This document shows, piece after piece, positions 1 to 8,873 of a DNA stretch of 24,062 nt. Every line of letters starts with the position of its first letter. The stretch's first letter is position 1. The notes beneath the pieces were generated by a model that was not told where the DNA came from, did not search any database, and saw only the letters and a program-made list of their open reading frames with translations. The stretch covers positions 47,899 through 71,960 of the forward strand of contig DIPL01000018.1 of NCBI GenBank assembly GCA_002424095.1, in the 5' to 3' direction. Origin of the DNA: Christensenella sp. UBA5489. GTDB taxonomy: Bacteria; Bacillota; Clostridia; Christensenellales; UBA1242. Both the position numbers and the translations under genes were made by a program.

Positions 1-2451
1 TTTTTGTTCGTATTTTATTGTAAGCATTCCCGTTATTGCATTGGTTATATCGTCGACAACTTCATAAATTATTTTATATGACTTAATTTCAACGCCTAAA
101 TTATCTGCCACACCTTGAACTTTTGTTGATACTTTTAAATTAAAATTCACAATGAAAGCATCAGATGTTTTTGCCAAAACTAAATCTGATTCTGTAACGG
201 GACCGACTCCACTGTGTACACAAACCACACGAACCTCTTCATTTGCAATCGCCGTTAATGACTGATTTAAGGCTTCAACAGAACCTTGAACATCGGCTTT
301 TATGATTATATTCAAAGTTTTCAACTTACTTTCATTAACTTTCGTCATAAAGTCATCAATGCTGACTCCCGATGTTGTTTGAGCCTTTTCTTCTTTAATT
401 TTTTGCTTTCTTTCTTCAATTATTTGTTTAGATAATTTTTCTGATATTGCAAAAACTTGGTCGCCTGAATCAGGTACTTCATAAAAACCTAATACAGCAA
501 CTGGTGTTGATGGAGTTGCCTCTTTAACCTGTTGACCATTTTCATCAAACATCGCACGCACTTTTCCGAACGTTATTCCCGACATTATTGAATCTCCGAT
601 TCTTAATGTTCCATTTTGCACTAAAACAGTTGCAATCGGCCCTCTATTTTTGTCTAATGCCGCTTCAATTATTGTGCCTACCGCCATTTTTTTCGGATTT
701 GCTTTAATTCCTTGCATTTCAGCAACTAATAGAACCATATTCATAAGTTCATTAATGCCAACACCAGTTTTCGCTGATACGGGAACTATAATTGTATCGC
801 CACCCCATTCCTCAGGTAAAACTCCGTTAGATGCAAGTTGCGTTTTTATTTTTTCTGGATTTGCTTCAAGTGAGTCCATTTTATTTATAGCAACAATCAT
901 AGGAACTTCGGCGGCTTTAATATGATTTATAGCCTCAATTGTTTGTGGCATAACACCGTCATCGGCAGCGACAACTAAAATCGCAATATTAGTTATTTTC
1001 GCTCCACGTGCACGCATCGCCGTGAAAGCCGCATGCCCAGGAGTATCTATAAAGGTGATTTTTGAATTGTTATGCGTTATTGAATAAGCACCAATTCTTT
1101 GCGTAATTCCTCCTGCTTCATCGCTTGCAATATTTGTTTTTCTTATAGCATCAAGCAACGAAGTTTTGCCATGGTCTACGTGTCCCATAACCGTTACAAC
1201 AGGCGGACTAATTTGAGCATCTTTGTCATCTTCATCTAATTTTGAAACATCCAACAATTTTTCTTCTTTCGATTTTTCAATTTTTTGTTCGAGTTTAATG
1301 CCTAATTCCATAGAAATTAATTCGGCGGTGGCAAAATCTATATTGCTGTTTATGGTCGCCATTACGCCAAGAATCATAAGTTTTTTAATAATTTCTGGAA
1401 CTGGCTTTCCTATTTTTTCAGATAACATTTTAACCGAAATTGTTTCTGTTGTCATTACTGCATTTTCAATAGACGGCGCAACAAAAGTTTGTTGTTGCTT
1501 TTTTGGTCTTGCAATTTTCCTTGAACTAACTCTTTCTTCAACTTCGGAATTAATATCTAGTGTAAAACGTCTTTGATTTTTTCTATTTAATTGTAATGAA
1601 TTTTCTCGATCTTTTCCAAAACTTCTTTTTGTCCCAGGCTTGTTTTTATTTCCGAATTGGCGCTCACGTGGTTGAAAAGCTGTTTCGCCGCCGCCACTTT
1701 TTGCAAAATTTTTAAAATTATTTGCCTTTGTTGCGACAAAAGGTTTGGAAGAAAATTGACGGTCTGATGATTGCCTAGTCGTGTCGAGTTTTTTCCCTGC
1801 ATCGCCTCCTGCTACGAAAGTTGACCTGCGATTATCATAATTTTGCGATTTTTGATAGGGGCTCCGTTGAGAATGCGATTGTTTTTGTTTTGAAATATCA
1901 AATGTTCTTTTTTTATCATAAGTTTGAGCTTTTCCGTCGTGTTCTAATTGCTCTTTATTTCTTTGATTTGATGATTGCCTTGTCCGAATATCTTGCCTTG
2001 ATTTTAAAACTTCTTCTTCTTTTTTATCACTTGAAATATTGGTACTTTCAGTTGTAAATTCTTTTGTTTCTTGTACTACTCCATTCTCTATGATTTCAGA
2101 ACTATTTTTCGATTCTGTTTGTTCTATTGACAATTCGCTGTTCTTAAAATCTTTCTTTTCAACATCAGCATCAGCGACTGCAATAGTTATATTCTCATTA
2201 TGAGAATTTTCTGCAACTATATCAGATTGTTTATCTCTCTCGGTAATTGCATCAAGTTCTACCTTGTTCTCGGCCACTCTTGTGCGATAAATTTCTTTAA
2301 GTTTTGAGTCAAAATTTCTTGCAAAAGATTCTACTTTGTCTCTATTATCTCTTAACTCTCTCAAAAAAAATAAAATATCGCCATTTACTTGAAGTGAATG
2401 GATTGCTTTTAATCCTTTTAGAACATTTTTTTGTTTATCTTGTTTAGTCAA
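1..2451 (-). CDS. infB: Translation initiation factor IF-2 (3' end outside window)
   Basis: IF-2 is the GTPase that brings initiator fMet-tRNA to the 30S subunit and promotes 50S joining. 817 codons are visible. A long polar, Q/K/S/R-rich N-terminal region (about residues 1-330) is followed by an IF2N-type helical domain (about 333-390) and the GTPase domain: G1 GHVDHGKT at 423-430, G3 DTPGHAAF at 469-476, G4 NKMD at 523-526. The window ends near the start of the C-terminal fMet-tRNA-binding domain, so roughly 100 residues are missing. The start is inferred as TTG at 2451, preceded by AAAAGGAGAAA with a long spacer (about 12 nt); no ATG lies nearby in frame. The start lies four bases past the ylxR stop, which suggests translational coupling. 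Family identity is certain; the exact start is moderately sure. Confidence 0.96.
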   Translation of the reverse strand, partial: MTKQDKQKNVLKGLKAIHSLQVNGDILFFLRELRDNRDKVESFARNFDSKLKEIYRTRVAENKVELDAITERDKQSDIVAENSHNENITIAVADADVEKKDFKNSELSIEQTESKNSSEIIENGVVQETKEFTTESTNISSDKKEEEVLKSRQDIRTRQSSNQRNKEQLEHDGKAQTYDKKRTFDISKQKQSHSQRSPYQKSQNYDNRRSTFVAGGDAGKKLDTTRQSSDRQFSSKPFVATKANNFKNFAKSGGGETAFQPRERQFGNKNKPGTKRSFGKDRENSLQLNRKNQRRFTLDINSEVEERVSSRKIARPKKQQQTFVAPSIENAVMTTETISVKMLSEKIGKPVPEIIKKLMILGVMATINSNIDFATAELISMELGIKLEQKIEKSKEEKLLDVSKLDEDDKDAQISPPVVTVMGHVDHGKTSLLDAIRKTNIASDEAGGITQRIGAYSITHNNSKITFIDTPGHAAFTAMRARGAKITNIAILVVAADDGVMPQTIEAINHIKAAEVPMIVAINKMDSLEANPEKIKTQLASNGVLPEEWGGDTIIVPVSAKTGVGINELMNMVLLVAEMQGIKANPKKMAVGTIIEAALDKNRGPIATVLVQNGTLRIGDSIMSGITFGKVRAMFDENGQQVKEATPSTPVAVLGFYEVPDSGDQVFAISEKLSKQIIEERKQKIKEEKAQTTSGVSIDDFMTKVNESKLKTLNIIIKADVQGSVEALNQSLTAIANEEVRVVCVHSGVGPVTESDLVLAKTSDAFIVNFNLKVSTKVQGVADNLGVEIKSYKIIYEVVDDITNAITGMLTIKYEQK

Positions 2452-2455
2452 ATTC

Positions 2456-2707
2456 TCAAATTTCTCCTTTTAGATTTTCATAAAGTTCAGCAGATATTTC
2501 GCATTTAAAATATTTATTCAACTTGTGAGTTTTTTTCAAATTTGCAAGGCAAACATTGTTATTGCAAACATATGCTCCCCGTCCTTCTGCTTTAAAAGTT
2601 TTATCAGCAAAAATCTGATTTTCTTTATTTTTAACAATTCTAATTAAGTCTTTTTTTGGAAAGTGCTTCCGACATGCAAGGCACATTCGTATTGGTATTT
2701 TTTTCAT
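2456..2707 (-). CDS. ylxR: YlxR/RnpM family RNA-binding protein
   Basis: This 83-residue protein has the YlxR signature near its N-terminus, P-I-R-M-C-x-x-C (residues 5-11), followed by a basic stretch and an EGRGAYVC motif around residues 41-48. The family is usually encoded between nusA and infB. In Bacillus subtilis the protein (RnpM) has been reported to bind RNase P RNA and modulate its activity. The ATG at 2707 follows a GAAAGG sequence at short spacing. It lies 42 bp downstream of nusA and runs almost directly into infB, so it is part of the same transcript. The L7Ae-like gene ylxQ, often found next, is absent here. Confidence 0.93.
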   Translation of the reverse strand: MKKIPIRMCLACRKHFPKKDLIRIVKNKENQIFADKTFKAEGRGAYVCNNNVCLANLKKTHKLNKYFKCEISAELYENLKGEI

Positions 2708-2749
2708 ATCGCCTTTCTATTATTAATTTCTCAAATCTTTATTTTTGAT

Positions 2750-3907
2750 TTATTTAAAAATATCTAAATCTGTAAAGTCTTCAAATGTTTCAAGTTCTTC
2801 TGATTCTTCTTTAATTTCAGTTAATTCATATTCTGCTTCCGGCACTTCTGCTTCTTTTGATAGTTTTAAAATATCAGATTCGGATTTTATATCAATTTTC
2901 CAGCCCGTTAGTCTTGAAGCAAGTCGAACATTTTGACCATTTTTTCCGATTGCCAAAGATAACTGGTCGTCAGGAACTACAACTCTTGACGCTTTCAAAC
3001 TTTCGTTTGTTTCCACACTTAAAATTTTGGCAGGACTCAAAGATCTTGCTATAAATTCTAAAATATCTTCGGTGTAAATTATTAAATCAATTTTCTCGCC
3101 ATTTAACTCGCCACTTATAGTATTGATTCTAACTCCACGATTTCCGACACAAGCACCAAGAGCATCTAAATTTGGATTTTCGGTATATATTGCAACTTTT
3201 GCTCTTATTCCCGGCTCCCTTGCAATATTTTTTATCATAACTTCGCCATTTTGAATTTCCGGAATTTCAAGTTCAAAAAGCTTACGTACGAAACCGATAT
3301 TGCTTCTTGAAACTTGAATTTGTGGACCTTTAAAACTGTCTTTAATCCTTTTTACATAAACCTTAACACGGTCGCCCACTTTAAATTTTTCTCCGGGAAT
3401 TTGATCTGATTGAAGCATCACTCCCTCAGTATGTGAACCTGGAATTGAAACAAATATTGTTGAATTGTCAACTCTTTTAATCGCCGTTGTCAACAATTCA
3501 TCTTCTTTTTCTGCGAGTTCGTCAATTGCAATTTGTCTTTCAAGTTCTTTTAATTTTTGCATAACAACTTGTTGGGCAGTTTGTGCGGCAATACGTCCAA
3601 AATTCTTGGTTGTTTCTTCCGAAGCAATAGTATCTCCGACATTATATGACTTATTTCTTTCTCTTGCCTCTTCAAGCGAAACTTGTTTATCAGGGTCTTC
3701 AACTTCGTCTACAACTGTTTTATAACTATAAATTTTAATTGTATTTTTTTCGGGGAAAAGTTTTACTTTGGCTGATTTTGCTTGCCCATACATTTTTTTA
3801 TAGGCGGAAGTCAATGCAATTTCCAAAGTTTCAATGAATTGCTCTTTATTTATTTTTTTCTCACTTTCCAATTCATCAAGTGCCTGAAAAAAATCTTTAT
3901 TTACCAT
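2750..3907 (-). CDS. nusA: Transcription termination/antitermination factor NusA
   Basis: NusA binds RNA polymerase and nascent RNA and modulates pausing, termination and antitermination. The 385-residue product has the N-terminal polymerase-binding domain (about 1-130), an S1 domain (about 135-200) and two KH domains (about 205-345) with the typical sequences ARE-PGIRAKVA, GACVGNRGVR and LAIGKNGQNVRLA. It ends in a short acidic tail instead of the long C-terminal repeats of Proteobacteria, as is normal for Firmicutes. An in-frame upstream ATG at 3976 exists, but the ATG at 3907 has AAGGAG seven bases before it and matches the family N-terminus (MVNKDFFQALDELE). The gene heads the operon nusA-ylxR-infB. 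rimP, which usually precedes nusA, is missing. Confidence 0.97.
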   Translation of the reverse strand: MVNKDFFQALDELESEKKINKEQFIETLEIALTSAYKKMYGQAKSAKVKLFPEKNTIKIYSYKTVVDEVEDPDKQVSLEEARERNKSYNVGDTIASEETTKNFGRIAAQTAQQVVMQKLKELERQIAIDELAEKEDELLTTAIKRVDNSTIFVSIPGSHTEGVMLQSDQIPGEKFKVGDRVKVYVKRIKDSFKGPQIQVSRSNIGFVRKLFELEIPEIQNGEVMIKNIAREPGIRAKVAIYTENPNLDALGACVGNRGVRINTISGELNGEKIDLIIYTEDILEFIARSLSPAKILSVETNESLKASRVVVPDDQLSLAIGKNGQNVRLASRLTGWKIDIKSESDILKLSKEAEVPEAEYELTEIKEESEELETFEDFTDLDIFK

Positions 3908-3953
3908 TTTGTATCTCCTTGTTTTACTATTAAAAAACTTCCTCTTTACGAAT

Positions 3954-3980
3954 ATGAGTGGACCAATTTGGCCCACTCAT
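3954..3980 (-). promoter_or_regulatory. 27-bp near-perfect palindrome in the nusA 5' leader
   Basis: ATGAGTGG at 3954-3961 is exactly complementary to CCACTCAT at 3973-3980. Inside it, after one mismatched pair, further bases pair around a tiny loop. The element begins about 10 nt after the predicted nusA transcription start and ends about 47 nt before the start codon. No U-tract follows it directly, so it is not an obvious terminator. It could be a 5' stabilising hairpin, a binding site for a regulator, or part of NusA autoregulation; which one is unknown. Confidence 0.6.
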
Positions 3981-3996
3981 TACGTTAATTAATTGC

Positions 3997-4025
3997 ATTA
4001 TATAACATAAATTTAAAAAAATCAA
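3997..4025 (-). promoter_or_regulatory. Sigma-A type promoter of nusA-ylxR-infB
   Basis: On the minus strand, -35 TTGATT (4020-4025) and -10 TATAAT (3997-4002) are separated by 17 bp. The predicted transcription start is near 3990, giving a leader of about 83 nt that begins with the palindrome at 3954-3980. Confidence 0.75.
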
Positions 4026-4030
4026 GTCAA

Positions 4031-4051
4031 ATTATAAAATAGTTTTATAAT
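4031..4051. repeat. AT-only perfect inverted repeat upstream of the nusA promoter
   Basis: ATTATAAAA (4031-4039) and TTTTATAAT (4043-4051) form a perfect 9-bp stem with a 3-base loop, just upstream of the nusA -35 box and 30 bp past the stop of the preceding lytic transglycosylase gene. It may act as a weak transcript end for that gene or as an A/T-rich upstream element of the promoter. It contains no G or C pairs, so it would be a poor terminator. Confidence 0.35.
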
Positions 4052-4081
4052 ACATATTTTTATCGGATTTATTTTAAGACA

Positions 4082-4687
4082 TTAATTGCTAAAAACTTTT
4101 TTATAATACTCAGTTGCTTTATTAACCTTTTCAATATATGCGTTTGTTTGCTTAAAAGGTGTTGTTTTTATATCCCCATTTTGTGTATATTTATCATTTT
4201 CAAGCCAAAGCTTAACGTTTCCTTCTCCTGCATTGTATGCAGCAACATAGGCATTTGCGCCAGAAAATTTTTCTTTTAAATATGTTAGATAAAAAGTGCC
4301 GATTTCAATATTATATAAAGGATTGAATAGCATTCTTTCGGAATACGGAATTTTCATTACCCCACAAATCCACTCGGCAGTTTCAGGCAATATTTGCATA
4401 ATTCCAATTGCTCCTTTTGGCGATATTGCACTTGAATTGAAATTGCTTTCAGCATACACTATTCCCGCAATCAACTCGGCTTTAACATCATATTTTTTTG
4501 AAATATACCCTATCTCATCTCTATACTTTAAAGGATAGGTTGTTGAAGTTATAATAACGCTAATCATAATTATAACAAAAGCAACTAAAATTGATGTTAT
4601 AATTATAATTTTCTTATTTAAAACTAATAATTTAATGGCGTTAGCCTTTGTTTGTTTTTCGTTTTCCAATTTTACCAATCTTTTCAT
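4082..4687 (-). CDS. Membrane-anchored lytic transglycosylase (Slt-like, GH23)
   Basis: This enzyme cleaves the glycan strands of peptidoglycan, forming 1,6-anhydro-muramyl ends. The visible SLT signature includes the catalytic glutamate in AESNF, then GAIGIMQ, and AYNAGEGNV toward the C-terminus. A short basic N-terminus precedes one hydrophobic segment (about residues 20-48, IIIITSILVAFVIIMISVI), an uncleaved signal anchor that puts the catalytic domain outside the membrane. The ATG at 4687 is chosen; a TTG at 4717 is also in frame. Neither has a convincing ribosome binding site. The gene is alone, divergent from lgt. Function is secure, start is not. Confidence 0.9.
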   Translation of the reverse strand: MKRLVKLENEKQTKANAIKLLVLNKKIIIITSILVAFVIIMISVIITSTTYPLKYRDEIGYISKKYDVKAELIAGIVYAESNFNSSAISPKGAIGIMQILPETAEWICGVMKIPYSERMLFNPLYNIEIGTFYLTYLKEKFSGANAYVAAYNAGEGNVKLWLENDKYTQNGDIKTTPFKQTNAYIEKVNKATEYYKKVFSN

Positions 4688-4782
4688 TTTTAATTTATAA
4701 TATGATATGCAAATCAAAACAATTTAATAAAGAATTTTTTAGTTATACTTAAAAAACTGATATAACTGTTCCAACTATTTAC

Positions 4783-4811
4783 TTGACCTTTAATTTTAAA
4801 AATTGTATACT
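4783..4811 (+). promoter_or_regulatory. Promoter of the lgt operon
   Basis: -35 TTGACC (4783-4788) and -10 TATACT (4806-4811) with a 17-bp spacer. The predicted start is near 4818, about 60 nt before the lgt ATG. It probably drives the four plus-strand genes through 8777. Confidence 0.75.
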
Positions 4812-4878
4812 AAAAAAGTTTAAAATTGTAATTTAAATTTATAGTTGCATTTTTGCATTTGTATTAAGGAGAAATTTT

Positions 4879-5823
4879 ATGGATTTACATATGCACGGAA
4901 GAGTAAACTTTAATCTGTTCGGACTTGAAATAAGCGCTTATGGGGTTATTGTCGGTTTAGGAATTATTGCTGGTATACTTATTGCCATTTATCTTGGCAA
5001 AAAACGTGGTTTTAAATCGAATGATATTTTAACAATGGCTCTATATGTTCTCCCACTTGCAATTATAGGTGCAAGATTATATTATGTGATTTTTTATGAC
5101 CATCAATTTTCATTTATTGAATTTTTTCAAATATGGAACGGTGGCATTGCTATTCTTGGAGCGGTAATCGGTGGAGCAATCGGTATTGCACTTTATTGTT
5201 TAATACATAAGAAAAATCTTTTAAATTTAACTGATATTGCTGCACCATCACTGATTTTAGGACAAGCAATCGGCAGAATTGGATGCTATTTCGGAGGCTG
5301 TTGCTTTGGTATTAAAACGGTCGACCCTGCTCTTCAATGGTTTCCTTTCAGTGTTCAAATTGACGGAGTTTGGCATTTATCAACTTTCTTTTATGAAAGT
5401 TTTTGGTGTCTTTTAGGTTTTATCGCACTTTTTTATTTGTTTAGAAAAGTAAAAACAAAAGGTGTTATAACTTGCTTATATTTTGTAATTTATGGTATAG
5501 GACGTTTCATAATTGAAACGTGGCGAGATGATAGTCTTTTTATTGCGGATACAGGTATAAAAGTTTCACAACTTTTATCGGGAATTTTAGTGCTTTTAGG
5601 AATTTCGGGACTTATAGTTTTATATTTTAAAAATAGATTAGTACAAAATGAAGTTGCCGAAACCAACGAAAAGAAGGAATTCGACAAGACCACAAGCGAA
5701 ACAGCAAAATCGAATGAACAAAAACAGTCGAATCAAAAAGAAAATAATAAAAGTGAAGAAAAAGTAACCGAAAATAAAGATGAAACAAATAACGAAAATG
5801 ATAAAAATAAAAAAACTAAATAG
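4879..5823 (+). CDS. lgt: Prolipoprotein diacylglyceryl transferase
   Basis: Lgt transfers diacylglycerol from phosphatidylglycerol to the lipobox cysteine of prolipoproteins, the first step of lipoprotein maturation, in the cytoplasmic membrane. The 314-residue protein has about seven hydrophobic helices, the WNGGIAILGAVIGG segment, and the family signature region as GRIGCYFGGCCFG, a cysteine-rich version like those seen in Clostridia rather than the GRxGNFxNxE form. A late YGIGRFIIETWRDD motif is also typical. After about residue 255 there is a 60-residue tail made almost only of K, E, N, Q, S and T, predicted to be disordered and cytoplasmic. The ATG follows AAGGAG with good spacing. It is the first gene of a plus-strand group with two unknown proteins and a U32 protein. 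Confidence 0.96.
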   Translation: MDLHMHGRVNFNLFGLEISAYGVIVGLGIIAGILIAIYLGKKRGFKSNDILTMALYVLPLAIIGARLYYVIFYDHQFSFIEFFQIWNGGIAILGAVIGGAIGIALYCLIHKKNLLNLTDIAAPSLILGQAIGRIGCYFGGCCFGIKTVDPALQWFPFSVQIDGVWHLSTFFYESFWCLLGFIALFYLFRKVKTKGVITCLYFVIYGIGRFIIETWRDDSLFIADTGIKVSQLLSGILVLLGISGLIVLYFKNRLVQNEVAETNEKKEFDKTTSETAKSNEQKQSNQKENNKSEEKVTENKDETNNENDKNKKTK

Positions 5824-5986
5824 TTGAAAATAAAACAATATTATAGTTACCGAATATCTAATAATTTCAATGCTATAAATGATTAAAAAAGTAAAGCAAA
5901 GAAACCACCAATACAATTTATAACAAGAAATTTTCTTTTTCTACTCTTAGAATAATATTATAACTTTTAAATAAAATATTATTGAG

Positions 5987-6505
5987 ATGAAAAGAACATT
6001 GATTTTGCGTTATTACGCCCTTTTTGCTTTAATTTTATACGTCATAGTTTTGAGCTTTTATCAATATTCAACCAGTAGTATTTTTCCTTTATGGTTTTCT
6101 TTTGCTTGTTTATTATTTAGTCTTTATTGTCTTTTAAGAGGAATTTTTTTTAAATTAGATTCTGCTTTATGGATTGGATTTTTTTTGTTTTTAACCTTCG
6201 TGATTAATCTTGTTTACTATTTCAATCCTTTTAATTCATTAGAATATTATGCTTTTTATTTTTTTAATGGTGCAATTTCCTCTTTTTTTGTTGCCTTGTT
6301 AAATAAAAATCTTTTATTTTTTAAAACTTCTTTTGTTTTAGCGCTTGAAGTTGCATTAATTATGTTGTATAGTATAAGCATACTGTCATCAAAAATGTTT
6401 ATTATTTTAAATATTATCTTTATTTTGATTTTAATTTTCAAATTAAGCGTACATATAAAAAATATAATATATTTACATAAAAAAACAAATGGAACAAAAA
6501 AATAA
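5987..6505 (+). CDS. Small multi-pass membrane protein, unknown function
   Basis: The 172-residue product is almost entirely hydrophobic, rich in F, L, I and Y, with about five predicted membrane helices and a short basic C-terminus (HKKTNGTKK). I recognise no family. The start ATG at 5987 has only a weak TTGAG-like sequence upstream. It lies 163 bp after lgt and 33 bp before the coiled-coil gene, so it is probably co-transcribed with at least the latter. That arrangement would fit a membrane partner of the coiled-coil protein, but this is inference only. Confidence 0.75.
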   Translation: MKRTLILRYYALFALILYVIVLSFYQYSTSSIFPLWFSFACLLFSLYCLLRGIFFKLDSALWIGFFLFLTFVINLVYYFNPFNSLEYYAFYFFNGAISSFFVALLNKNLLFFKTSFVLALEVALIMLYSISILSSKMFIILNIIFILILIFKLSVHIKNIIYLHKKTNGTKK

Positions 6506-6538
6506 TAACAAAATTTATTAAAAGGCGGATTTTTTTAA

Positions 6539-7435
6539 ATGTTTATGACTGAAACTAACGGTTATGATAAAATTGAAGTCCAGAGAATAATTTCTGAACT
6601 TGAAATAAAAGTGAATAATTTAACTAAATTGTGCCGTGAAAAAGATGCAATAAATCTTAAACTTGCAACCGCTGTCAATAAGGCAAATGAAATTAAATTT
6701 AGTTCTGAAAATTTATCAAATCTTAAATTCCAAAGATTTGTTATTCTTTTTAAAAATTTTGAAAGAATGTTTTCCGAACTTTTTAAAAAATATCCGCAAT
6801 TAAGTGATTTTAGTGCGCTTAGAGAAGTTTTTAATAATTTCATAAATGATGTTAGATATGCCCTAGATGATGAATCTTATGACACAGGAAATTCAATAAA
6901 TTCTTGTGTTAAAACTGAAAATGACACCATACGTCTATTACTTAATAAGATGCAACAATATGCAAAATCGAACCGAGATGAAGAGAAAGAAACAAGCAAA
7001 ACGGTTAAGCGAGATAGCATAAAAAGAAAAACAGTCGTTTCAATAATTGATGAAGAAAATGGTGAACCAAATGTGATAGAAAATAAAAAAGATGAAAACA
7101 ATAAATTCGAGAAAGAAAATAAGCCTAAAAACGAAAGTAATAAAAAGTCAGCAACGCAAAACTCGGCGACAATATACATAAATGAAAGCGAAAAACCAAG
7201 CCAAATAAAACCTATATCTCAATTAAAAATTGAAAGCGATGAGGACTATGAAACGATTGCTGACAAATTTCTGGAAATATCGACGCAAGAGATTCCAAGT
7301 GTATATGCAAAACTTATTTCAAGCAAAAAAGACGAAGCATATCCAAGCCCGAATGAAAGCGGATTTGATTTAAAAAAAGCCGTTAATCCAACCGAAGATT
7401 TATCGACAATTATGAAGTCTTTTAATTTTAATTAA
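6539..7435 (+). CDS. DivIVA-like coiled-coil protein with disordered linker
   Basis: The first 125 residues are helical and coiled-coil. They open with GYDKIEVQRIISELE, which resembles the GYDxxEVdxfL start of DivIVA/GpsB proteins, followed by heptad-like L/I/V spacing. A strongly polar K/E/N linker (about 130-235) separates this from a C-terminal segment (about 236-298) ending in DLKKAVNPTEDLSTIMKSF plus four residues, which looks like a folded or binding motif. DivIVA relatives sit at curved membranes and division sites and organise wall synthesis. The ribosome binding sequence AAAGGCGG lies upstream; the ATG at 6545 is an equally possible start. The gene is in the lgt operon, 14 bp before the U32 gene. 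A division or polarity role is inferred from the N-terminal motif only. Confidence 0.6.
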   Translation: MFMTETNGYDKIEVQRIISELEIKVNNLTKLCREKDAINLKLATAVNKANEIKFSSENLSNLKFQRFVILFKNFERMFSELFKKYPQLSDFSALREVFNNFINDVRYALDDESYDTGNSINSCVKTENDTIRLLLNKMQQYAKSNRDEEKETSKTVKRDSIKRKTVVSIIDEENGEPNVIENKKDENNKFEKENKPKNESNKKSATQNSATIYINESEKPSQIKPISQLKIESDEDYETIADKFLEISTQEIPSVYAKLISSKKDEAYPSPNESGFDLKKAVNPTEDLSTIMKSFNFN

Positions 7436-7448
7436 CAAGGAATATAAA

Positions 7449-8777
7449 GTGAAAACTTATAAAGAAATAGATATTAATAGCGGAAATGAACCTGCTATTA
7501 AAAATAACAAAAATATGATAAATAAATTTGAGAAAAAACCTGAATTATTAGCACCTGCTGGAACTTTCAATAAAGCAATGGTTGCTTTATATTTTGGTGC
7601 AAATGCAATTTATTTTGCTGGAAAGAAATTCGGACTACGGGCATTTGCACAAAATTTCGAAGATGACGATATCAAAAAAACTATTGACTATGCGCATAGT
7701 TTAGGAAAAAAAGTTTATATAACTGTCAATATTTTAGCACACGAAGACGATTTTGATGGACTCGAAGATTATATTTTAAAACTTGTTGAATACAAAGTTG
7801 ATGCTTTGATTATATCTGATTTAGGAATTATTTCACTTGTTCACAAAATTGCTCCGAAAATGGAAATTCACGTAAGCACTCAGGCAAACATTTTAAATAG
7901 TTATGCTATAAACTTTTTAGCAAAATTTGGAGTTAAAAGAATTATTTTAGCACGTGAATTGTCTGTTGATGAAATTAAAAAAATAAAAAGCAAAATTCCT
8001 GAAAATATCAGCCTTGAATGTTTCGTTCATGGCGCAATGTGCATTTCATATTCAGGTCGCTGTTTACTTTCTAACTATCTCGCTGGTCGTGATTCTAATC
8101 GTGGCGAATGCGTTCAGCCTTGTAGGTGGGAATATGCATTATGTGAAAAATCACGCAAAGATGAATACTTTGAAATTCAGGAAGATTCTCGTGGCACATA
8201 CATTTTAAATTCCAAAGATTTATGTATGATTTCGCATTTAAAAGAACTCATAAACGCAGGGGTAAGTTCTTTGAAAGTTGAAGGTCGAATGAAATCGGAA
8301 TATTATGTTGCTACCGTTGTTAATACCTATCGACGAGCAATTGATAATCTTTATCTTGATAGTTTAAAAAATAATGACAAAACCACGAAAAGTGTAGAGA
8401 TAGATTTCAAAAAAGAACTTGAAAAAACAAGCCATAGACAGTTTACAACTGGATTTTATTTCGAAGATAAAGACAAAGAATTTTCCGAAACTTCAACGCC
8501 AGTGCAATCGCATAAATTTATCGCAATTGTTTTGGAAGATGCAAAAGACGGCTTTGTTAAAATAGAACAGAGAAACCGCTTTAAAGTTGGAGATACACTT
8601 GAAGTTTTATCCCCTGATGAAAATTTCAATAAAAAAATCATTGTTGAATATATTAAAGATGAGTTTGAAAATTCGATAGATGATGCAAGAACTGTTCAAC
8701 AAACTCTATTTTTAAAAACAAACCTGCTCTTAAAAAAGAACGATATTTTACGAATAAAAATTTTAGAAAACAAATAA
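7449..8777 (+). CDS. Peptidase U32 family protein (TrhP/RlhA-like)
   Basis: The 442-residue protein has the U32 N-terminal barrel start (KPELLAPAGTFNKAMVALYFGA) and the diagnostic cysteine-rich region around residues 190-230: ECFVHGAMCISYSGRC, then GECVQPCRW, followed by LNSKDLCMI and SLKVEGRMKSEYY. U32 proteins were first described as collagenases, but many act in RNA hydroxylation (TrhP for tRNA 5-hydroxyuridine, RlhA for 23S rRNA), probably with an iron-sulfur cluster held by these cysteines. A C-terminal beta domain follows (about 355-442). The start is GTG at 7449 with AAGG eight bases before it; a later ATG at 7515 lacks a binding site. The exact substrate cannot be told from sequence. 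Confidence 0.9.
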   Translation: MKTYKEIDINSGNEPAIKNNKNMINKFEKKPELLAPAGTFNKAMVALYFGANAIYFAGKKFGLRAFAQNFEDDDIKKTIDYAHSLGKKVYITVNILAHEDDFDGLEDYILKLVEYKVDALIISDLGIISLVHKIAPKMEIHVSTQANILNSYAINFLAKFGVKRIILARELSVDEIKKIKSKIPENISLECFVHGAMCISYSGRCLLSNYLAGRDSNRGECVQPCRWEYALCEKSRKDEYFEIQEDSRGTYILNSKDLCMISHLKELINAGVSSLKVEGRMKSEYYVATVVNTYRRAIDNLYLDSLKNNDKTTKSVEIDFKKELEKTSHRQFTTGFYFEDKDKEFSETSTPVQSHKFIAIVLEDAKDGFVKIEQRNRFKVGDTLEVLSPDENFNKKIIVEYIKDEFENSIDDARTVQQTLFLKTNLLLKKNDILRIKILENK

Positions 8778-8819
8778 AAAGTAAATTAGTAGAGTACAAA
8801 AAAGCGATTATTAAAAAAT

Positions 8820-8847
8820 AAAATAAGACTGTTAACAGTCTTATTTT
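8820..8847. terminator. Bidirectional terminator between the U32 gene and tsf
   Basis: A perfect 28-bp palindrome centred on GTTAAC (arms AAATAAGACTG and CAGTCTTATTT), flanked by A-rich sequence on the left and T-rich on the right. It sits between convergent genes and can end transcripts in both directions. It also shows that tsf is the last gene of its transcript, with no pyrH or frr downstream. Confidence 0.88.
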
Positions 8848-8873
8848 TATTAAATTTAATTAAACTTTAAAAG

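Noticed and set aside
1223..1576. Plus-strand open frame opposite infB
   Set aside because: Serine/phenylalanine-rich composition typical of the antisense of a K/E-rich coding sequence; no binding site and infB is certain here. The same applies to other antisense frames opposite nusA, tsf, rpsB, pnp and dac.
3908..3976. N-terminally extended NusA from ATG 3976
   Set aside because: The extra 23 residues are not family-like, the codons include the palindrome, and the ATG at 3907 has the good ribosome binding site.
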